The notes below the pieces were generated by a model that was not told where the DNA came from, did no database searches, and was given only the letters and a program-made list of their open reading frames with translations. Shown here piece after piece: positions 17,138-26,711 of a stretch of DNA of 30,822 nt; positions within the stretch are counted from its first letter, which is position 1; each line of letters opens with the position of its first letter. A program made the position numbers and the translations under genes. The stretch is from the IMG/VR virus record IMGVR_UViG_3300025127_000152, positions 1 through 30,822 of that record; one strand, written 5' to 3'. Source of the stretch: a virus.

Positions 17138-20100
17138 ATGACACAGAACACCAACTTAAATGTTTCCCCATACTTTGATGATTTTTCTGAGAGTAAAAAT
17201 TATCAAAAAGTATTGTTCAAACCTGGATTTCCTGTTCAATCTAGAGAATTAACTACATTACAATCAATTCTTCAAAATCAAATAGAGAAATTTGGACAAT
17301 ATTTTTTTAAAGAAGGTTCGATGGTCATTCCTGGTGGGGTGTCATTTGATATTTCTTTTCCTGCGGTAAAATTGGATCCATTCTTTTTAAATATTCCAGT
17401 ACAAGAATATACAAAAGTATTAGCAGATGGTGGAATTAAGATAAAAGGAGAAACATCTGGTGTGACTGCGATAGTTGTTAATAGACTTACACAAACAGAA
17501 TCGACAGATGATGTAGATACAATATATGTAAAATATGTTTCAAATGGAACTGATGGTGAACAAAATAAGTTTGCTGATGGAGAAAATTTAATTACTCTTT
17601 CAGATATTAACTTCTCTATATCAAGTATTGAAGCGAATTCTACTTTTGCTAAGTGTATAGACACAAATGCTACATCAACTGGTTCTTCTGCTTCAGTTTC
17701 AGAAGGAATATATTTTATTCGTGGTTATTTTGTAAATGTTCCGACATCTACAGTTATTTTAGATCAATATACAAATTCACCTTCATATAAAGTTGGTTTA
17801 TCAATAAAAGAAGAGATAATAACTGCATCAAAAGCAAACTCTGATTTATTTGACAATGCAGTTGGTTTTGCGAATGAATCTGCTCCAGGTGCTGATAGAT
17901 TTAAAATATCAACAACATTAGTTAAAAAAGCACTAACAGATTCAACAGATCAAAATTTTGTTGAGTTAATTAGAATAAAAGATGGTATTTTAGAAAATAT
18001 TGTTAATACTACAGATTTAAATATATTTGAAAGAGAATTAGCAAGAAGAACATATGATGAATCAGGAGATTACTATACAAAACCATTTAGTCTTGATATT
18101 CGTGAGTCATTAAATGACAGAATATCAAATAGGGGTTTATATTTTGAAAACGAAGTAACTCAAAATGGTAATACACCATCAGATGAAATTTACACTATTC
18201 AGGTTTCCCCAGGAAAGGCATATGTACGAGGTTATGAGATCGATAAAATAGGTACAACTGGTATTGACTCATTAAAACCAAGAACGACCCGTAAGAAGGA
18301 AACACAGTTCGTTCCTGTTAATGCAGGTAACGTTGTAACTCTCAATAATGTATCTAATTCACCAAAAATTGGATTCGGAACAGATCTTGTAGTATTACAT
18401 GATCGTAGAATACAAGGAACAGGTGCATCAGCAGCACTTGTATCAGGAGACAAAGAAATAGGTCTTGCAAGAGCATATGACTTCAATCAAAAGTTTCAAG
18501 TTGGTGTATCAACCGAAAAATTCGATTTAAGATTATACGATATTCAAACATTTACAGAAATCACAGTTGGTACAGCAATTACTGCTGCTAAAGATTCCTA
18601 TGTAAAAGGAAAATTTAGTGGATCTACAGGGTTCTTAAGATCTGCTTTATCTAATCAATCAAACATAGTTCTTTATAATACAAAAGGTGACTTTCAAATT
18701 AATGAACCACTTGAAGTAAATGGTGTCAGTATCGGTAGAAATGTTGGTGTTTCAACTGACTTTGAATTTTCTGATGTCAAATCAGTTTCATCTGCTGTTG
18801 GTGGTGGTGAACTATTCCTTGCGAATACAGAATTAACTGGAGAGGTTAGACCATTTAACCCTGGTGATGAATTTAATGTTGACTCAGTTAGTGGTGCTGG
18901 ATTGAATCAAACTGGTACAATGACTTGTGGTGGTGTTGCTGACTTTAGAACTCTTGTTAAAGTTGGTGATATTATATCATATGCTATGTCTAGTGTTACT
19001 TTACCAATTTTAAACAGAGTTTCTGCAGTTGCAAAAGATAGTATTACTTTATTTGCAACAACTTCAGTTGCTGGAGTTTCTAATGGTGCAGTTGTTGCAG
19101 GTAGTCCTGGTAGTCCCAAAATAGTAGTTCCAGAATTAAGACAAGGTGATTTTCCTGGATACCTATTACCAATATCAAATCAGTTTATATCTTCAGTTAA
19201 CTTATTAAAGAGTGACTACTTTGTTAGAAAACAAATCACAAAATCTGGAATAGATACAGGATCATTTACATTTAACATTTCAGATCTTGGTGATAATGAT
19301 CTAACATTTGAACCATATACAGAAGTAGATTATAGTTTAGTGTATCAGGATGGACAGAGAGAAACTATAAGACTTCCACAAACATCATTTAACGCTGCAA
19401 AGACCACATTTACCGTAAATGGATTAACTCAAGCAGGTACTGCAACTTTAACAGCATTATGTAAGAGAAATAAGTTAACATCTAAAGATAAAACAATTAA
19501 CAGATGTAACAGTATAATTATCAATCGTTCTAAATTTGAGGGTGCTGGTGCAGGAACTACATTAACTTCATTTGATGATGGATTAGTATTTAATAGAGTA
19601 TATGGAACCAGAGTTCAAGATGAAGAGATATCATTAAATCTTTCAGATATACACAGAGTATTAGCGATATTTGAATCAAATGATTCAGGTGATCCACAGT
19701 TACCACAAATAACTGTTTCATCTCAAACTGATACGTTCACAAATAATGTGGTTGTTGGTGAGCAGTTTGTTGGAGCAACTTCTGGTGCAGTGGGGCGTGT
19801 TGTTATTGTTCCTGGTGGACAACAAGTAGATTTTGTATATGAAAATGATAAAGTATTTCAGATTGGAGAAAATATTACATTAAGAGATTCAGGTATTGTA
19901 TCGCAAATTAGTGCAATTATAATTGGTGATAGGAATTTATTATCAAGTTATGAAGTTGATAACGGACAAAGATTAGAATTTGTAGATTATGGTAGAATTA
20001 TTAGAAAAAAAGATGTTTCTGCTCCATCAAGAAGACTTAAAATTATATTTGATAATTATGTAAATGATGAGTCTAGTGGAACAATTGAAACAGTTAATAG

Positions 20101-23100
20101 TTATAATGGATTAGACTATTCTAAAGAGGTTCCTTTAATAGGAGCAACTAGAGCATCTGATTACATTGATTACAGACCAAGAGTAGCTCCATATGCTGGT
20201 TCTCAAGCAGAAACTGATAATATATCACCATTTGCATTCTTGAGTAGGAATTTTACTAATAGTTCGTCTGAAACATTAGTTTCAAATAAAGCAATTAGAC
20301 TAGATTATAATTATTACCTTGGTAGAATTGATAGATTATATCTTACAAAGAATGGTATATTTGAATTAAAGAAAGGAGAACCATCAGAGTTTCCAAAAGC
20401 ACCTTTACCAAACGATGAAGCATTTGAAGTTGCAATAATTTCAATGTCACCATATACTGTGAATGCTACTTTAAATTCACAGGTTAGTCTAATTCCTCAT
20501 AAGAGGTTTACCATGAAGGATATTGGTAGTCTTGAGAATAGAATTAGAAGTCTTGAGGAGTATACAACTTTAAATTTACTTGAAACTGATACTAATAATT
20601 TATCAATAAAAGATCCAAATACTGGATTAGATAAATTTAAGTCTGGATTTTTTGTTGATAACTTTAGAAGTCACAAGTCTCATAATTTAATAGGAGATTC
20701 TAATTTTGATATTGATTTTTCAAAAGCAGAATTAAGACCTAGAACAACAGAGAGAAATGCTGCATTAGGATTTGAAACTAAATCTACGAAGGAATCTCCA
20801 ACTACAGCAGATTACTCAGTTGTAGATGATTTTGCTTCTCCCAATATTACTCGAAATGGTTCAGTATTAACTTTAAAATTTGATGAGGTAGAATTTATAA
20901 GTCAATCTGATGCAACTAGAGTTGAAAATGTAAACCCATTTTTAGTAACAAGTTATGTTGGATCAATTGAATTAAATCCTGCAACAGATTTTTGGATTGA
21001 AGAAATTCCTTTAGCAACTCCTGATATAGTAAAGATTGATTCAATATACGAGGGTCTTTCTGATATCTTAGGTGTTGGTGAAAATGGTGGAATGGCAGCA
21101 AGTATCTTTAACTCTTCAGAAACAACATGGACAGGATCTGAAACTCAACTTACAAACGAGATTGTTAACCAGACATCAAGTTCAACACAGATAGGTAATA
21201 ATATAGTAACCACATCATCACATGATATAAAACAAACTCAAACTATTACTGAGAAAGGTGTTGAAACAACTTTTGGTTTAGAAGTAACTCCAAAGAATGA
21301 GCAATTTAGTCTTGGTGAAAAAGTAATTGATATTAATGTATTATACAATGTTAGATCAAGAAATATTGAAGTTGTTGGTAAAAAATTAAAACCAAATACA
21401 AGATATTATGTTTTTATGGAAAATGTAAATCTTACAGGTTTCTGTGTTCCTAAACTTTTACCCATCACAATGGTAAAAGGATCATTTGCTGTTAATGATA
21501 TTGTTGAATCTGCAGCTGCGGCTCAAGTTTTAGGACAACCAGATATTAAATTTAGAGTAGCACAAGCAAATCACAAATTTGGAGCATTCAACTCCCCAAC
21601 TTCAACATTTCCAGAAGATGGTTTTGGATCTGGTTCCATATACACCATTGAACCTTATAATGGTTCATCATTAACTTCTGTATATTCGAGCACAAGCACT
21701 ACTTTGAATGTAGATACTTCCGACTTAGCAGATTTTGTTAAACCAGATAGAATTGGATATGTTACACCAGGAATGGTTCTTGTTAATAGCACTGGAACTG
21801 CTGAAGCAGAGGTAGATAGTATTAAATTAATTAGTGATGAAAGTGGTGATCTTATATTTTCATTACATATACCAGATCCTAAGATTGAGAGTAATCATAA
21901 ATTTACCACAGGTGCAAATACAATTAGATTAACTTCAAGTCCTACAAATGATTTGAGTCTATTACCTGGAGAAGTATCTGCTGAAACGGTTTACAACGCT
22001 ACTGGATTTAGTCAAACAACACAAGAACAAATACTTTCATTTAAAACTGCTCAAGTAGATAAAATTCAAATTGCTGAACAACCAGTAACTAAAGTTTCAG
22101 TTAGTGAAAGTATTATTGAAAGTGTAGTATCAATCACTAGTCAACCGATACCGAATCCTGATCCATTAGCACAATCATTTACTGTTCCAAGACAAAGAAA
22201 ATTAACAGACGGTACAATCCTATCTAGTGATGGTATATTCATCACAAGTGGAGAAGTTTTTGTTAGAACTAAAGATGATACTCTTCCACTTAATGTGTCT
22301 ATCAGAACTATGCAAAATGGAGTTCCCACAAAAACAATTGTTCCTTTTGCAGAAGTTGATATAGATCCATCTGCCATCACAACTTCAGATGATGGTAGTA
22401 TTGGTACTAAATTCACCTTTAAATCACCTGTATACTTACAATCAGACTATGAGTATGCTTTAGTATTATCTGCTCAAACTCAAGCGTACAACGTCTTTAT
22501 CACTAGAATGGGAGAGGTTGACTTATTAACTAAAAAATTAAATGATAAACAACCAATTTTAGGATCATTATTTAAATCACAAAATGCATCAACTTGGACA
22601 CCAAGTCAGTTTGAGGATTTAAAATTTAAATTAAATAAAGCAAAATTTATAACTAATTCATCAGGAACTATTTTACTTAATAATACAGATTTGCCTTTAG
22701 GTAAAATATTAAAAGAAAATCCAGTTGAATCATTCTCTCAAACACAATTTGTATCTATCGCCACTACAAATAGAGCATTTACATTAGGAGATAGAATTAT
22801 TCAAGCAAATGGTGGAATTAATGATGAAGGAAGAATATCTGCCTTTGGTGGACCAGCACTTAGTCTTTCATCTGTTGCTGCTTCTGGAATAGGATTAACA
22901 AATGGAACATATGCTGGTGTAGGATTTACTGCTCTTACTGGAATTGGTGATACCATTACTGCAAATGTCACCGTGAGTGGTGGAGATATAAATTCAATTA
23001 CTGTTACTGATGGTGGAAAAGGATTTGTTAATGGTGACATAGTGGTTGCAAATCAAGTAGGATTTATTGGAAGTGTTGCAAAAGCAACTGTAGGAATTGG

Positions 23101-24493
23101 TACTTTAACTAATTTACTTGTGATTGATAACGTAACCAGACCTTTCAAAACTGGAACTGTAATGACTCACTTTAGTAATAATGCTTCATCTCCAGATCAT
23201 GTTGGGTCTATTACTGCACCTATATCTGTACCTAACGATCCAATTAAGGATGGATTTACAATGAAGTTTAATCATAAAAATCATGGAATGCATTCATCAC
23301 AAAACAAAGTTAAGATTGTAGATTTCCAAAGTGATGTATCTCCTGTATTACTATCTGATCCAATAAATGATGATACTACTAATTTCGTAGTCTCTGATAT
23401 TAGTATTCTAGAAAACTTTGAAGGTTCACAAGTAAGTACAGCAAATACTGGATATTTAAAGATTGGAAAGGAAATTATTTCTTATACAGGATTTGCTACT
23501 GCAACGAAACAAATTACGATTGGATCAAGAGGAGTTGATAATAGTTTAAAATCAAATCATAAGCAAAATGATTTAGTATCGACTTATCAATTCAATGATG
23601 TTTCTCTTCTAAAAATTAATACTACTCATGATATTGATCCTAGAACTAAAACATTTGATAGTTACTTTATAAAAATTGCTGATACCAACAAATCTTTTAA
23701 ATCTACCAAAAGAGGTGGTGGAGGTAACTTAAAGATATCTCAAAATATACCATTTGAAATTGTAAATCCACAAGTCACTTCAATTCTTCCAACAGGTGCA
23801 ACCCTAAGTGGAAGAGTTAAAACAACTTCTGGTACAAGTATCAATGGATCTGAAGCATCCTTCAATGATGAGGGATTTGTAAATGTTGCTCTGAATAAAA
23901 ATAATGAACTTGATACACCAAGAATTATTGCATCTGAAGCTAATGAATTTAATTTATTGGGAAATACAAGATCATTTGGTCTTGAACTTACATTAAAGAG
24001 TAGTAATGAAGATATATCACCATTTATCGACTTAACTCGATTGAATGTCATTCTTCATAGTAACTTAGTTGATAAACCCATAACTGACTTTGAAAATAAC
24101 AGTATAGTCAGAATTCCAGGATTGGATCCTCACCATGCGGTATATGAAACTAAGAAGATTGATTTAGAGTTCCCATCTAATGGATTGTTTATTAAGTTTG
24201 ATGGACATAGAGATGAGGAAGCGGACATTAAAGTATTATTCAAATTATTCAGAAATGATAGTTCAAATGAGGGGCAAGTTTATACACCATTTAATAAAGA
24301 TGGATCATCTGATAAATTTGTAAAACCAAATATTAAAAATAATACTTTTAGTGAATATAAATTTACTGCTGATAATCTTCCACAGTTTAATGGATTTATG
24401 ATTAAACTAATAATGACATCAACTAATCAAGCAAAACCACCTAGAATTAAGAACTTTAGGAGTATTGCTTTGAGAACATTCCAAGGTGAATAA
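17138..24493 (+). CDS. Giant DUF4815-type baseplate or fibre-attachment protein (2451 aa)
   Basis: Large virion protein whose N-terminus (PYFDDFSESKNYQKVLFKPG, 11-30; then FPVQSRELTTLQSILQNQIE) resembles the DUF4815 family common in cyanomyoviruses. GKAYVRGYEID (about 359) belongs to the same region. A short coiled coil, DIGSLENRIRSLEEYTTLNL, sits near 1128-1147. A conserved block from DPLAQSF (about 1675) to SQNASTWTPSQFEDLKF (about 1815-1831) is one I recognise from large marine phage tail proteins. A G-x-G-Y-like repeat follows near 1950. A module with IGKEIISY and IGSRGVDNS occupies about 2081-2161, also seen in gp7 and gp15. It stands where T4 has genes 9 and 10, so it probably attaches peripheral fibres to the wedge. 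Its stop overlaps the next start (TAATG). Domain call is good; equivalence with gp9/gp10 is inference. Confidence 0.72.
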   Translation: MTQNTNLNVSPYFDDFSESKNYQKVLFKPGFPVQSRELTTLQSILQNQIEKFGQYFFKEGSMVIPGGVSFDISFPAVKLDPFFLNIPVQEYTKVLADGGIKIKGETSGVTAIVVNRLTQTESTDDVDTIYVKYVSNGTDGEQNKFADGENLITLSDINFSISSIEANSTFAKCIDTNATSTGSSASVSEGIYFIRGYFVNVPTSTVILDQYTNSPSYKVGLSIKEEIITASKANSDLFDNAVGFANESAPGADRFKISTTLVKKALTDSTDQNFVELIRIKDGILENIVNTTDLNIFERELARRTYDESGDYYTKPFSLDIRESLNDRISNRGLYFENEVTQNGNTPSDEIYTIQVSPGKAYVRGYEIDKIGTTGIDSLKPRTTRKKETQFVPVNAGNVVTLNNVSNSPKIGFGTDLVVLHDRRIQGTGASAALVSGDKEIGLARAYDFNQKFQVGVSTEKFDLRLYDIQTFTEITVGTAITAAKDSYVKGKFSGSTGFLRSALSNQSNIVLYNTKGDFQINEPLEVNGVSIGRNVGVSTDFEFSDVKSVSSAVGGGELFLANTELTGEVRPFNPGDEFNVDSVSGAGLNQTGTMTCGGVADFRTLVKVGDIISYAMSSVTLPILNRVSAVAKDSITLFATTSVAGVSNGAVVAGSPGSPKIVVPELRQGDFPGYLLPISNQFISSVNLLKSDYFVRKQITKSGIDTGSFTFNISDLGDNDLTFEPYTEVDYSLVYQDGQRETIRLPQTSFNAAKTTFTVNGLTQAGTATLTALCKRNKLTSKDKTINRCNSIIINRSKFEGAGAGTTLTSFDDGLVFNRVYGTRVQDEEISLNLSDIHRVLAIFESNDSGDPQLPQITVSSQTDTFTNNVVVGEQFVGATSGAVGRVVIVPGGQQVDFVYENDKVFQIGENITLRDSGIVSQISAIIIGDRNLLSSYEVDNGQRLEFVDYGRIIRKKDVSAPSRRLKIIFDNYVNDESSGTIETVNSYNGLDYSKEVPLIGATRASDYIDYRPRVAPYAGSQAETDNISPFAFLSRNFTNSSSETLVSNKAIRLDYNYYLGRIDRLYLTKNGIFELKKGEPSEFPKAPLPNDEAFEVAIISMSPYTVNATLNSQVSLIPHKRFTMKDIGSLENRIRSLEEYTTLNLLETDTNNLSIKDPNTGLDKFKSGFFVDNFRSHKSHNLIGDSNFDIDFSKAELRPRTTERNAALGFETKSTKESPTTADYSVVDDFASPNITRNGSVLTLKFDEVEFISQSDATRVENVNPFLVTSYVGSIELNPATDFWIEEIPLATPDIVKIDSIYEGLSDILGVGENGGMAASIFNSSETTWTGSETQLTNEIVNQTSSSTQIGNNIVTTSSHDIKQTQTITEKGVETTFGLEVTPKNEQFSLGEKVIDINVLYNVRSRNIEVVGKKLKPNTRYYVFMENVNLTGFCVPKLLPITMVKGSFAVNDIVESAAAAQVLGQPDIKFRVAQANHKFGAFNSPTSTFPEDGFGSGSIYTIEPYNGSSLTSVYSSTSTTLNVDTSDLADFVKPDRIGYVTPGMVLVNSTGTAEAEVDSIKLISDESGDLIFSLHIPDPKIESNHKFTTGANTIRLTSSPTNDLSLLPGEVSAETVYNATGFSQTTQEQILSFKTAQVDKIQIAEQPVTKVSVSESIIESVVSITSQPIPNPDPLAQSFTVPRQRKLTDGTILSSDGIFITSGEVFVRTKDDTLPLNVSIRTMQNGVPTKTIVPFAEVDIDPSAITTSDDGSIGTKFTFKSPVYLQSDYEYALVLSAQTQAYNVFITRMGEVDLLTKKLNDKQPILGSLFKSQNASTWTPSQFEDLKFKLNKAKFITNSSGTILLNNTDLPLGKILKENPVESFSQTQFVSIATTNRAFTLGDRIIQANGGINDEGRISAFGGPALSLSSVAASGIGLTNGTYAGVGFTALTGIGDTITANVTVSGGDINSITVTDGGKGFVNGDIVVANQVGFIGSVAKATVGIGTLTNLLVIDNVTRPFKTGTVMTHFSNNASSPDHVGSITAPISVPNDPIKDGFTMKFNHKNHGMHSSQNKVKIVDFQSDVSPVLLSDPINDDTTNFVVSDISILENFEGSQVSTANTGYLKIGKEIISYTGFATATKQITIGSRGVDNSLKSNHKQNDLVSTYQFNDVSLLKINTTHDIDPRTKTFDSYFIKIADTNKSFKSTKRGGGGNLKISQNIPFEIVNPQVTSILPTGATLSGRVKTTSGTSINGSEASFNDEGFVNVALNKNNELDTPRIIASEANEFNLLGNTRSFGLELTLKSSNEDISPFIDLTRLNVILHSNLVDKPITDFENNSIVRIPGLDPHHAVYETKKIDLEFPSNGLFIKFDGHRDEEADIKVLFKLFRNDSSNEGQVYTPFNKDGSSDKFVKPNIKNNTFSEYKFTADNLPQFNGFMIKLIMTSTNQAKPPRIKNFRSIALRTFQGE

Positions 24494-24717
24494 TGAAAAA
24501 ATACATAAAAGTTGAGGCACAGGACAGTCTTGTAAGAGATGTGTCCTCAAATGCCATAGTTAATAACAACAAAAGTGAATACGAAAATTTTTTGAGAATA
24601 TCAGAGCAAAAATATAAGGAAAAGAAAGAGTTTGAGAGGTTAAAAACAGACGTAGACACAATAAAAGGTGATTTGAATGAAATCAAATCACTTTTAAAAT
24701 CTATTGTATGTGACTGA
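24493..24717 (+). CDS. Small coiled-coil protein (74 aa)
   Basis: The 74-residue protein is highly charged. The C-terminal half, EQKYKEKKEFERLKTDVDTI followed by KGDLNEIKSLLKSIV, has heptad spacing and is probably a coiled coil. It has no cysteine cluster and no signal peptide. Its start overlaps the stop of the DUF4815 gene, so it is made with that protein and may be a chaperone or a minor structural partner; the sequence does not decide this. The last third of the coding sequence contains a terminator-like inverted repeat, and a late promoter begins three bases after its stop codon, so it is the natural end of a transcription unit. Confidence 0.72.
   Translation: MKKYIKVEAQDSLVRDVSSNAIVNNNKSEYENFLRISEQKYKEKKEFERLKTDVDTIKGDLNEIKSLLKSIVCD
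24664..24695 (+). terminator. Intrinsic-terminator-like hairpin inside the 3' end of the 74-aa gene
   Basis: GTGATTTGA (24668-24676) and TCAAATCAC (24683-24691) form a perfect 9-bp stem with a six-base loop. TTTT (24692-24695) follows and can also pair with AAAG (24664-24667) to lengthen the stem to 13 with one G-T. The dyad is symmetric, so it could act in both directions. It lies within coding sequence, 22 bases before the stop codon and 25 bases before the next late promoter. The stem is AT-rich and the T-run short, so it may be a weak terminator or an RNA-processing or 3'-end stabilising structure. Confidence 0.55.
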
Positions 24718-24719
24718 TT

Positions 24720-24727
24720 TATAAATA
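24720..24727 (+). promoter_or_regulatory. Perfect T4-type late promoter TATAAATA before the fibre and neck genes
   Basis: TATAAATA begins three bases after the stop of the 74-aa gene and 30 bases before the ATG at 24758. It matches the T4 late element exactly. No other perfect late motif is visible in the short gaps downstream, so it probably serves the accessory proteins and genes 13 to 16. Confidence 0.75.
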
Positions 24728-24757
24728 TAGGTAAGACTAAAATCACATGTTCAGATA

Positions 24758-25096
24758 ATGGCAGCATATGTTAGTAACATAGTAATCGATGTGGGTGCTG
24801 ATTTCAATCAGACATTCAACCTTGAAGGAAGTAACAATGCACCTCTTGATTTGACTGGTTATACTGGTGCATCAAAAATGAAGAAACATGCATCTTCATT
24901 GACAACTGCTGCAACATTTACAGTATCTTTTCCTAATAGACCTCAAGGGCAAGTGAAAATATCATTAGGATCATCGATTACTAATGTATTGAAAGCAGGA
25001 AGATATAGTTATGATTTACTTTTGAATGATGGTTCAACTAAAACAAGAGTCGTTGAAGGCAGTGCAATAGTTACTGCTGGAGTTACTACCACTTAA
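24758..25096 (+). CDS. Small beta-rich virion protein (112 aa)
   Basis: The protein begins MAAYVSNIVIDVGADFNQTF and reads as a single beta domain: LDLTGYTGASKMKKHASS, a short strand FTVSFPN, then LKAGRYSYDLLLNDGSTKTR and a final VVEGSAIVTAGV strand. The pattern of a polar strand, the phrase 'DLTGYT', and 'G.Y.YDL...DG' is widespread among phage baseplate and head-fibre domains (BppU-like N-terminal domains), so a role as a small fibre or baseplate accessory protein is likely. It is the first gene behind the third late promoter. I cannot assign a T4 counterpart. Confidence 0.65.
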   Translation: MAAYVSNIVIDVGADFNQTFNLEGSNNAPLDLTGYTGASKMKKHASSLTTAATFTVSFPNRPQGQVKISLGSSITNVLKAGRYSYDLLLNDGSTKTRVVEGSAIVTAGVTTT

Positions 25097-25104
25097 TAAA
25101 ACAA

Positions 25105-25332
25105 ATGGCAGACATTAAAGTAAGAATAGGTTCTCAAAATGCAATAAAAGTTCCAGCAACTTTTGGTGGTGCTGGAGGAACTTTGGCAGGATTAAGTGAT
25201 GTTGACATTTCGGGAGGATTATCCAATGGAATGGTTATTGTTTTTAATGCCTCAACTAATAAATTTGAAACAACTTTAGATTTAACACCAGGAACAACAC
25301 AGAATTTGGACATTAACGGAGGTAGCTTCTAG
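25105..25332 (+). CDS. Short tail-fibre-like protein (75 aa)
   Basis: The 75-residue protein is Gly-, Thr- and Asn-rich. After a strand IKVRIGSQNAIKVPA it contains LAGLSDVDISGGLSNGMVIV followed by FNASTNKFE. This 'L.DVD.....G.V..FN..T.KF' unit is repeated in many phage tail fibres, where it forms part of a triple-stranded shaft. Here only one copy is present, so it is either an adaptor for a longer fibre or a reduced fibre. It is eight bases from the preceding gene and two bases before the longer fibre-like gene, pointing to one functional unit with its neighbours. Confidence 0.62.
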   Translation: MADIKVRIGSQNAIKVPATFGGAGGTLAGLSDVDISGGLSNGMVIVFNASTNKFETTLDLTPGTTQNLDINGGSF

Positions 25333-25334
25333 TC

Positions 25335-26708
25335 ATGGCAAGTATTATAAGAGTAAAAAGATCAACGGGAACTAATGCTCCAGGAACTTTAAATTTTGGT
25401 GAATTAGGACTTACCATTGGAGTAGGAACCCACGGTAATAAAGGTGGTAGGTTATTTGCTGGTGATAATAGTTCAAACCCACAGGAAGTTGGTGGTAGAT
25501 ATTTCACAGATTTATTAAGCATTGGACCAGGTTTGGTTGCAGGACAGGCAAACCCTACAACAGCAGCAAATGGATTTGTTGCAATTCTAGATTCAAATAG
25601 AAAAGTTGATGAATGGAATGTAGATGACCTAAGATTAGATGGAAGAACTTTATCATCTCAAACTACAGATGCTCATATAGCAATTAATCCAAATGGTTCA
25701 GGAGAAGTTCATATACCTGATGATACTTTCTTAGGATTTGGTGGTGGTGCAGATGGTCTATCTGCTGCAGATGCAAAAATTGAGTACGATGAAGATGGAA
25801 CTAATAAAATTCAAGTAACAGGTGCTCCGTGGGTTTATAATACCACACTTGAAATAGTAAATTCTGGAACTGATGCTGGACTAACTGTTGATAATATTGG
25901 AATTTCATCTAATGTAATTAGCACGAAATCTGGTGGTGGTAATACTCTATACATTGACCCATATCCAGATGGTCTAAGCAGTGATGGTTTAGTTATTGTT
26001 AAAGGTAGTTTACAAGTAGATGGTACTACAACAACTGTTAATTCTACTAATGCTACTCTTAATGATCCAATCATGCATGTTGGTGATATTACTAGCAAAT
26101 TAACTGTTATGGCAACGGTTGCATCTGGTGTTTCTACTATCACTGTTGATTCTATCGTTGGAATTAATACTGGAGATCTTCTTACTGTAGCTGGTTTGCC
26201 TGGTTCTGGAACAACTGCTGTCACTGGATATAATTCTTCTACTAAGGTTATTACATTTGGAGGAACAACTACCGCAGGTATTTCTACTACTACTCAAGTA
26301 ACAGTAACTCACGCTTTTGATACTAATACTGATCGTGGTATTTCATTCGCTTATAATACAAGTTCAGGATCTGGTAATAACAAAACAGGTTTCTTTGGTT
26401 ACGTAGATCAGGGTAGTTCAAATACTCTCAGTAACGCTCCTGATAGGTCATGGACATACATACCTGAAGCATCAGTTACTGGAAACTCAGCAACTGGGGT
26501 TAGAGGATTCCTTGATGTTAAAGGTCTTTATTTCCAAAGTAGTGATTATTCTTCAGGTGGTAATGGTATCATGTATTTTGATGCAACTGGTAAATCAGTT
26601 GTTTCTGCTGGTACTACTGCTGGTATAACTACTTCTAACTTTGTACTAACAACAGACGCTTCTGGTGTTCCAAAGTGGACAAATACCCTCGATGGAGGAC
26701 TTTTTTAA
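25335..26708 (+). CDS. Tail-fibre-like structural protein (457 aa)
   Basis: The N-terminus IRVKRSTGTNAPGTLNFGEL (about 5-24) is the module seen at the start of many phage tail fibres and tropism determinants ('RR.....P..L..GEL'). The next stretch, VGTHGNKGGRLFAGDN, continues it. A central VKGSLQVDGTTTTVNSTNAT unit followed by LNDPIMHVGD is another typical fibre element ('V.GTTTTVNST...DP...G'). The rest is Thr-, Ser- and Gly-rich beta structure ending PKWTNTLDGGLF. It lies where T4 has genes 11, 12 and wac, and may be a fibre, spike or whisker protein. There is no recognisable intramolecular chaperone at the C-terminus. Its receptor, if it binds one, cannot be read from the sequence. Confidence 0.7.
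   Translation: MASIIRVKRSTGTNAPGTLNFGELGLTIGVGTHGNKGGRLFAGDNSSNPQEVGGRYFTDLLSIGPGLVAGQANPTTAANGFVAILDSNRKVDEWNVDDLRLDGRTLSSQTTDAHIAINPNGSGEVHIPDDTFLGFGGGADGLSAADAKIEYDEDGTNKIQVTGAPWVYNTTLEIVNSGTDAGLTVDNIGISSNVISTKSGGGNTLYIDPYPDGLSSDGLVIVKGSLQVDGTTTTVNSTNATLNDPIMHVGDITSKLTVMATVASGVSTITVDSIVGINTGDLLTVAGLPGSGTTAVTGYNSSTKVITFGGTTTAGISTTTQVTVTHAFDTNTDRGISFAYNTSSGSGNNKTGFFGYVDQGSSNTLSNAPDRSWTYIPEASVTGNSATGVRGFLDVKGLYFQSSDYSSGGNGIMYFDATGKSVVSAGTTAGITTSNFVLTTDASGVPKWTNTLDGGLF
26687..26706 (+). terminator. Weak terminator-like hairpin at the end of the fibre-like gene
   Basis: CCTC (26687-26690) and GAGG (26695-26698) can form a four-pair GC stem with a GATG loop, followed by AC and six T (26701-26706), spanning the last codons of the gene. 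The stem is short, so the case is weak. The next gene starts only four bases beyond the stop, so full termination here would cut off genes 13-16; partial attenuation is the most it could do. Confidence 0.25.
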
Positions 26709-26711
26709 AAT

